Origin: JACOUT01 sp964580865
GTDB taxonomy: Bacteria > Myxococcota > UBA727 > VGSZ01
Assembly: GCA_964580865.1 (NCBI GenBank)
Contig: CAZONM010000037.1
Coordinates: forward strand, 1 to 22,882
Direction of reading: 5' to 3'
Length of the DNA stretch: 22,882 nucleotides
Part shown: positions 1 to 9,000 of the stretch, piece after piece
Position numbering within the stretch: position 1 is the stretch's first letter
Layout: every line of letters begins with the position of its first letter
Translations under genes and position numbers: made by a program
Notes under the pieces: model-generated
Database searches by the model: none
The model's input: only the letters and a program-made list of their open reading frames with translations
Told to the model about the DNA's origin: nothing

Positions 1-3000
1 GCCGCTGCCGGCGCCGGCTCGCCGCGCACGACCACCGGCGCGTCGGGCGAGATGCCCACGTCGCCGCCCGCGGTCTTCACCACCAAGCGGAAGCGCAGCC
101 CGCGGTTGGGCGTGCGGACGTCGGCGCCTGCGGCGTCCTTGCCGTCCCAGGTGACGACGCTGGGCACCGCGCCGTCGCCGCGCAGCTCGCGCAGCGTGGC
201 GCCGCTCTCATCGCCGCCCTCGGCCCCGGCGGCCCCGTCGATCACGCGCACGAACCACGAGGCCACGTCCACGCTCGGCACCGTGGTGGTTAGCTGCACG
301 TCGCCGCGCGCGTCGAGACCGACCACGCCCCGGCTGTCGTCGAGCCCCACCGGAACCACGCGCACGCCGAGCAGCGCCGCGTCGACGGGCTGCCCCGCCA
401 CCACGATGGCGCGCTCGGTCTCGCGCCACTCGACTCCGACGGGGGGGGCCGGCGCTGGCGCCAACGCGCCGCCGGGCGCCTTGGCGTCGCGCACCAGGTG
501 CACGCGCGCGCCCGCCGGCGTGTGCACGTCGACCGTGAGCTTTTCGGGCTCGGGGACCTCGAGCTCGAGCGAGAACGTGCCGTCGTCGGCGAGCACGCGA
601 TCGGTCCCTTGCACCACCAGCGTCGGCGCGTGCTCGGGCGGCGGCAGCACCTTGGGCATCGCCTCGCCGGCACCACCCTCGACCAGCAGCTCCACGCGCC
701 GGTTCTTCGCGCGGTCGTGCTTCTTCAGGTTCGGGACCTTGAGCGCGCTGTCGCCGGCGCCGCGCGGCTCGAGCTTGGCCGCGTCGACGCCGAAGCCCGT
801 GGCGATCGCCGTGACGACCTCCGCCGCGCGGTTGGCCGTGAGCGCCGCTGGCGCCTTGGTCCCCGCCCCGTCGGTGTGCACGATCACGATCACGCGGCGG
901 GCGCCGCCGGCGAGCGCGTCGACGATCGCCTGCCGGTGCGTGCCGAGCCACGACAGCAGGCGCAGCGCCGGCTTGCCCGAGGCGCGGAACAAGGCACCGC
1001 CGCTCTCGTCGATCTCGGCCAACGGCCCGGCGGTCGCGGGCACCGGCGGCGCGCCCGCGCGCACGCCGAAGTAGCGCCCCGACGACGACGCGCGATCGCC
1101 GCTCGGGTACGCCACGGTGAGCGTGGCTCTGTACAGGTGTCCCTCGAACAGCGTCGGCACGCCCGTGGCCGGATCGCGCCCGTCGAACGTCAGGCGATCC
1201 GGCGGGCCGCCGTGCCCGGCGAACATCCAGGCGAACGTCGGCGCGACGTCGTCGGGCACGCGCACGCCGTCGTCCGCGCTGGCGCCCAACCCGAGATCCT
1301 CGACGAGCAGCTCCCACGCCACCGGCCCGCCGCTGGCGCGCGGCACCAACAGCAAGCGTGGCCGAAGCGCGCCGTCGACGACGCCGGCCAAGTTCGGGCC
1401 GGCCGGCGCGAACACCGGCTCCGCGCCCTCGGCACCGAGCCCGAGGTCGGCGTGGGGCAGCGCGAGCGCCTCGCCGTTGACGCTCACCTGTGGCGGCGCG
1501 ACGCGACCGGCAAGCGTGAGCTTGACCGTGGGCACCGGCGGTGGTCGATAGGCCGCCTCGTTGACCACCAGCACCGGCTTGTCGTCGACGAAGTAGCGGC
1601 ACTGCGCGGCGAAGGCCACCTGCGCCGGCGCGCCCGGCGAGACGTAGAAGCTCTGGCGCGGCGACGCCACGGTCGTGCCGGGCGGCAGGGTGCGCTCGTC
1701 GAGCTTCGCCAGGTGCATGCCCGCGGGGATGGCCGAGAGGTGCGCCTTGCCCACCACGTCGGTCTCGGTGAAGTGGCCCGTGTCGAGCCACAGCCGCGCG
1801 CCGAACACCCCCTCCTCGCCGTCGCGCTGCAGGCCGTCGCCGTCGTCGTCGCAGAACACCTTGGCGCGCAGCGTGGACAGATCGAAGATCGGGTCGGCCA
1901 CCACCTGCACGCGCGCGACGGCGTCGTCGGAGAGCGGCACCTGGCCCGCGGCCAGGCGCAGCGCGGCCCGGTTCTCGTGCTCGCCGAAGCTGGCGCCGGG
2001 CCCGACCACCACGTTGTAACGCAGCTCGTACGCCGTGCTGCCGGCCAGCGTGAACGGACCGAAGGTGCGCACGCGCACGCCCACGGTGGCGACGTCGACA
2101 CGCATGCGGCGCTCCTGACCGCGACCGTCGCGCGTGATCTCGTCGAGCCGGAAGCTGCCCGGCACGAGGTCGAAGCCGGCGGGCAGCGCGTCGACGATCT
2201 CCACGCCGCCGTCCTCCGCCGTGACCCCTGCCAGCGCGCGGTTGTCGACGTACACCGCGTACGTGACGATGTCGCCGATGGAGACGCGCTTGCGGTTGGC
2301 GGTCTTGGTGATCGCGAGCTGCGTCGACAGGCGATCGGTGGGCAGGTGGTTGCGCTGCAGGAGCGGCTGGTCGCGCTCCACGGCGAAGCGCAGGAAGTAC
2401 GGTGGTGCCTGCTCGGTGCGCGGCAGCGTCACGTCGCTGACGTCGCCATCGACGTCGAGCGACGCCACCGCGCCCATGGGATCGCCGTCGGGGTCGGCAG
2501 GCACGGGCCGCGCGACCGACGGGAAGCTCGTGAGCGGGTCGGGCGTCTCCACGAAGACGCGATAGCTCCCGGGCGGCGCGTCGAAGCGGTAGAGGCCCTG
2601 CGGGCCCACCACCTGCCCTTGCTGGCCCGCGCCGAGCTGCGTCTCCGGAACCAGCGCGTCGTTGGCGGGGTTGTGGTCGCCGTCGTCGACGTAGAGCCAC
2701 ACCCGCGCGCGCTCGGCAGGGGCCCGGGTGTCGGCGACATAGACGGCGCCGTTGGCGCGCACGGCCACGTCGCTCTCGCGCACCTCGCCGTCGGCGAGGT
2801 CGGGTACGCCCACGTCGCCCAGGTGCGCGCCGCCCGGCGATCGCAGCTCCAGGCGATAGCCGCCCGCCGGGATCGACAGCAGACGATAGGCGCCGCGCTG
2901 ATCGGACACGACGCTCTGCACCGGATCGCGCGCGCCGTCGCGGAACGCGAGCACCACGACGCCGCGCACGCGCTCGTCGCTCTCGGGCTGGAAGGCGCCA

Positions 3001-6000
3001 TCGTGCGCTCCACCGTCGAGGAACAACGTGCCCGACAGCGCCGCCGTCCCGGGCACCAGGCCCACCGCCAGGTCCGCGCGGCCGAGGTCCACGGCCGCGA
3101 CGAGCGTCGCGTCGAGCGACGCCACCTCGGCGCTCGCCACCACCTGCACGCGGTCGCCGGTGCGCGCGTCGTCGGCCACGGCCGCAGCGAACGTGACGTC
3201 GAACGCGCTCCCGGCGCTCACCACGAGCGGCGCCTCGAGCACGAAGGCGCGCGTGTCGGCGTCGAAGCGCAAGCCCGGCGGCGGCGCGTCGGCGTCGATC
3301 ACGAGGTTCGCCGACACCCCCACGCTCAGGGCGCGCACGCGCACGTCCTCCAGCGAGCGGTTGACGATGTGCGTGCGCACGGTGACCGCGTCACCGGCGC
3401 GCACGACCCCACCGTCGTCGTCGGTGATGCTGGTGGTGCCCTGGTCGATGACGAGCGCGCGCGCGTCGCGCACCGGGATGGACGTGGCCTGGTCGCCCGG
3501 CAGGCCCAGGTCGGCGTCGGTGAGCAGGCTCTCGTCGGCGCTCTCGACCGTGGCCTGGTTCACGACCACGCGAGCGTCCTCCACCACCACGCGGAACTCG
3601 AAGCTCACGCCATCGCCGGCCTCCACCACGTCGCGCCGGAAACGCAGCAGCACTCCGTCGATCTCGGCGTCGTCGCGATCGCCGGCGTCGGTGGCGGCGG
3701 CCCCGTCGACCCGCAAGCTGCCCGGCACGAAGCGCGTGCCCGCAGGAACGGCGTCTTCCACGCGCACGTCGCGCGCGGGCTCGGTGCCGACGTTTTCCAC
3801 GTTGATGACGAACGTCATCTCGTCGCCGGCGCGCGCAGGCGACGGCGCGCCGAGCTTCTGCGCCACCAGCGCGCTGCCGCCGCCCACCACCACCGACGTC
3901 GGGTCGCCCACCACCAACGGCGTCAGCGGGTTGTCGGACGCGGCGTCGGGCACGCCGTCGGCGCGCAGCACGGCCTGGTTGTCGATGCGCAACCCGCGCG
4001 GCGCGCTCGGCAGCACGCGCACCTGCGTCTCCACCACGACCGCACGCCCGGGATCGACGTCGCCGAGCGCCAGGCCGCTCATCAATGGCGATGCGCCGCC
4101 GACGTCGGCGACCGGGGCGCCGCGCACCTGGGTCGTGCCCGGCAGGTAGGCGGTGCCGCCCGGCACGGCGTCCACCACGCGCGCGTTCGCCGCCGGCGCG
4201 CCACCCGCGTTCAGCACGGTGATGCGGTAGGTGAGCACGTCGCCGGGCTCCACCAGGCCGCCATCCTCGTCGATGACCTCCTTGGTCGTCGCCGACAGGT
4301 CGGCCGCGCTGCGCGTCCGCATCACCGCCGGTCCGATGATGGCGGGCGTGGCGCTGGTGGCGCTGGTGACCATGCCCGCCACCGGGATGTCGAGCGCGTC
4401 GGGCAAGACGGCGGCGAGCGCGCCCTCGAGCTCCATGGTCGCGGTGGCGCCGGGATCCATGCGCGCCAGCGCGGCCGTCTGGCTCGCCGTCCAGCGCACG
4501 ACGTCACCCGTGACCACGCCACCCTCGGTGGTCTCGTCGACGAGGAAGTGGACGCGCAGCAGCGGCACCTCGAGGACCACCGCCTGCGCGACCTGCGTGC
4601 CCTGGTTTGCGAACGTGATGCGCGCGCGCACGCGCTGGCGCGGCACGACGGTGGGGCCGAGCGGCTCGCCGCTGTCGCCGTCGAACAGCTCGACGGTGCC
4701 CGCGAACAGCTCGTTGGCCACCACCACGCGGCTCGTGGGATCCCCCGGCGCCGACGTCGTCGGGTCGTCGGACGCGCGCGGGATGCCCACCTCATCTGCC
4801 GTGGCCTCGGCCTGGTTGGCGATGACGGTGCCGCCCGACGCGAGCGGATCCACGCGCGCGCCGAGCCGCACCATCGCGTTCGCGCCCGCTGCCAGCGTGC
4901 CCACGGACCACGTGACGACGCCGTCCGCCACAACGCCGCCATCCAGCGGCGCCACGTCCACCAGGCCCGCCGGCACCACGTCGCGCACCGCCACGTTGGT
5001 GGCGGCGACGCTGCCGCCGTTGGCGATGCCGATGCGGTACTCGACGACGTCACCGGGGGCCAACACGCCGCCGTTGGCGTCGATGAGCTCCTTGGACAGC
5101 GCCAAGGTCGGCGCGCTTGGGACGATCACGGTGGGATCGCCCAAGGTGGCCGTCGCGGGGTCGTCGGTGACCACGGCGCCGACCACGTCGATGGACACCA
5201 TGCGCGCCTGGTTGGCGATGGGCGTGCCGTCGGCCACCGTGTCGTTGATGCGCGCGACCACGGCCACGGCCACCGCGGCGCCGCGCGCCACCGTGGCCAG
5301 CGCCGGCGTGGTCGTCGCGTCCCATACCACGGCGTTGCCCGCTGCAACGCCGCCGTCCTCCACGGCGACCACGGTCATGGTGTCGGGGAGCTGGTCGCTG
5401 ATGCGCACGTCGCGCGCGGCACCGGCGCCGCTGTTCACCACCGTGATGGTCCAGCGCACTTCGTCGCCGACCAAGAGCGCGCCGCCGTCCTCGTCGGTCG
5501 CCACCTTGGTGGAGGTGGTGAGGTTCGGCTGCGCGTCGATGAGCACCACGGTGGGATCGCTCGGCGCCGCGGTGGTCGGGTCATCCGACAGCACGGTGCC
5601 GAGCTCCACGCCGGTCACGGTCGCCTGGTTCGCGATCTGCGTGCCGTTGATCGTCGTCGACATCACGCGCGCGTCGAACGTGAGCGTCGCGCTCGCCCCC
5701 GGCGCCAGGGGCGGCACCACACCCGTGAGCGTGCGCGTGCCGCCATCGAAGGCCAGGCCGGGACCGGGCGCCACGTCGGTCAGGGCGGCATCGACGACGT
5801 CGGTGAACGCGACGGCCTCGGTGGGGCCGCTGCCGAACGACGTGAGCGTCACCGTCCACGTGAGCACGTCGTCGGGCGCGTGGACGCGGCCACCGGCGAC
5901 GTCCTTCTCGACGCGTAGCCGGCCCACCGTCTCCACGGTGAAGGTGGTGGGATCGTCCACGGGCGCCGTGTCGGGATCGTCGCTCAACGTCGCGGGCACG

Positions 6001-9000
6001 TTAGTGCCCGCGAGCGACGCCTGGTTCGCGACCACCGTGCCGTCGGCGACGCCGGCGGCCACGCGCACGCGCAGCACGCGCGTGACGGCGTTGGCCGAGC
6101 CCGGCGCCACATCACCGAGAGCCCACGTGACGGTGGCGGCCGTCACCGCGCCGCCGCCGGCGTCGACGATCTGGAGCGTGGCAGGCACGACGTCGCTGAT
6201 GGTGACGGCGCGCGCCACGGCGTCGCCGCCGTTCTCGACGCGTACGGTGTACTCGACGTCGTCGCCGGGCTCCACCGGCGCGCCGTTCAGGTCGGCCCAT
6301 CGCTTGGTGAACGTCGACAGGTCCGGCGCGCTATCGACCTCGAGCGCGGTGGGGTCGCCGAAGGGCGCGGTCGACGGATCGTCCGACGCGAACGGCGCGG
6401 CCGAGCCGTCCTCCGCCAAGACCGCCTGCGCGCTCACGACGATACCGTCGTCGAGCGGGAGCATCAGCTGCGCCTCGACGTAGGCGCGCACCACGTCGCC
6501 CGGGGCCACGCTCGCGAGCGCCGGTACGCCCGCGGCGCTGAAGGCCACGCCGTTACCCACGACGACGCCGCCGGGCGCGCTGAGCACCTGCAGCTCGGGC
6601 GGCAACGCCAACAGCGCGACCACGTTGGCTGCCGCGGCGCGGCCGCGGTTTTGCACGTCGAGCACCCAGCGCACCACCTCGCCGGGCCGCGCCACGGCGA
6701 CCGGCACGAACGCGCCGTCGGTGGTCTCGAGCGTGGTGGCCGCAAGATCGGCGGCGCTCACCACCTGCACCACGGTGGGGTCGAGCGGCGCGGGCGTGGT
6801 GGGGTCGTCCGACACCGCGTCGGGGAAGCCCGCCTCCGCCACGTTGGCGCGCCCCTGGTTCGCGATGAGCGTGCCGTTCGGCAGCGGCGAGCGCACGCGC
6901 GCGGTGAAGCGCACGGTGGCGGTTGCGTCCACCGCCAATGACGCGATGGTCCACGTGATCTCGTTGCCCGCGAGCACGCCGCCGTCCTGCGGCACCACCG
7001 CCTCGAGGTTGGCGTCGACGGTGTCGCGCACCGTGACGCCGTCGGCGCTGCGCCCGCCGTCGCTCGTCACCACCATCGTCCAGGTCAGCGTGTCGCCGGG
7101 CTCGAGCGGCGCGCCGTTGTCGTCGACCACGGTCTTGTCGATCGACAGCCGCGGCGACGACCGCACGGTGAAGCGCGTGGGGTCGTCGACGGCGCCCGTG
7201 GCGGGATCGTCGGTGGGCACGGCCGCCACGCCGGTGGCGCTGACGAACGCCTGGTTCGCCACGACCACGCCGTCGGCCAGGGGGCGCGCGATGACCGCGT
7301 CCACGGTCACCGTCGCGGAGCCGCCCACCCCCACGGTGCCGAGGGACCACGACGCGACCCCGCCGCCAAACGTGCCCCCCTGGCCCACCACCACGGCGCC
7401 GAGCTCGGCGGGCACGGCGTCGCTGACGGCGACGGCGAGCGCGTCCTCGCTGCCAGTGTTGGCGATGGTGATGGTGTAGCGCACGGCGTCGCCGGGCTCG
7501 AACGTGCCGTCGCCGTCGAGGTCGGTGACCGCCTTGGTCGCGGTGTCGAGCACGGGGCGCGACACGACCGTGAGGATGGTGGGGTCGAGCGGCGCGATGG
7601 TGGTGGGGTCGTCCGAGGGCACGGTGGGCGCCGACGACGACGACGCTTGCGCCTGATTGGCGATGGTGGTGCCGTCGGGCAGCGGCGTGGCGATGCGCGC
7701 GCGGAAGCGCAGCACGCGCGGCGCGCCCGGCAGGTGCGTGAAGCTCGGGAAGCTCACCACGCCGCCGGCGACGGAGCCGCCGTCCGCCGAGTCGAGGAAG
7801 GCGAGCCTGCTGTCGAGCGCGTCAGTCACCGTCACCGCGGTGGCGGGCGCGTTGCCGAGGTTCTCGAGCGTGAGCGTGAACGTGACCGCGTCGCCCGGGC
7901 GCAGCACCCCGGCGTCGTCGTCGACGAAGGTCTTGGTGAGCGACAACAGCGCCTGCGACGTCACCGTGAAGCGCGTGGGATCGAGCGGCGTCCCCGTGCT
8001 CGGATCGTCGGACAACACCGGCGCCACCACCTGCTGCGCGGTCGTGCGCGCCTGGTTCGACACCACGGTGCCGTTCGGCAGCACGGCCACGAGGCGCGCG
8101 TCGAAGCGCAGCGCCACCGACGCGCCCGGCGCGATCGCCGCCAGAGCGCCGTCCGTGCCTTGGTCGAACACCACGTCGCCACCCTCGACGCGCCCGCCGG
8201 CGTTGAGGATCACGGTCTCGAACGACGGGTCGATCGTGTCGCGCACCTCCACCGCGGTGGCCGCGCCGTCGCCGGTGTTCGTGACGGTGATGGCGTAGCG
8301 CACGACGTCGGCGGGCTCCCACGGGGCGCCGTCGAGATCCGCCGCGGTCTTTTGTACGACGAGGATCGGCGAGGCGCGCACCACCACCACCACGGGCGCG
8401 GTGGTGAAGTCCTGCGCCGGCGCCGCCGCCGACACCGTGGCCGTGTTGGCGATGGTGGTGCCGTCGGGCGTGCCCGCCGGCACGCGCGCCTCGAAGCGCA
8501 CGACCGCGGAGGCGCCCACCGCGAGCGCGCCCAGGGGCCACGTGATGACGCCGCCGCTGGCGCTGCCGCCGTCCTGCACGCTCTCGATCGTCAAGGGTAC
8601 GGGCACCGCGTCGGTGACCACCGTGGCCGACGACGGGATGGTCCCGTCGTTTCGCACCGTGATCGAGTAGCGCAGCACGTCGCCGGGACGCACGTCGCCG
8701 CCGTTGAGATCGAGCACCGCCTTCGTCGATGACGAGAAGATGGGACGCGCCACCACCACCAGCGGCGGCGAGGTCACCGTGAGCGCCTGCGTGGTCTCGA
8801 TGGCCGGCGTGAGGAGCGCGCTGTTTTGCAGCACGAACCCGTCGGGCGCCGCGGCGAGCACCGTCACGCGGAACACGACGTCGGCGGTGCCCGGCGTGAC
8901 GAACGAGACGAAGCCGGTCACCGTGCCCGTGCCGTTGGCGCCCCCGGCGCCGCAGGTGACGGCGCCGAAGGCGGGCACCGACACCATCTGGCACGAGCCC

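Noticed and set aside
208..2700. 830-codon minus-strand open frame
   Set aside because: It is a shifted frame of the giant gene, Arg/Ala-rich, and the true frame carries the OmpA and Cna-B-like motifs.
498..5918. 1806-codon open frame on the plus strand
   Set aside because: It is exactly codon-aligned antisense to the giant gene, so its stops would need TTA, CTA or TCA codons in the sense gene, which this GC-rich genome avoids. The product is His/Arg/Ala-rich filler without domains, while the opposite strand reads as signal peptide, repeats and OmpA domain.
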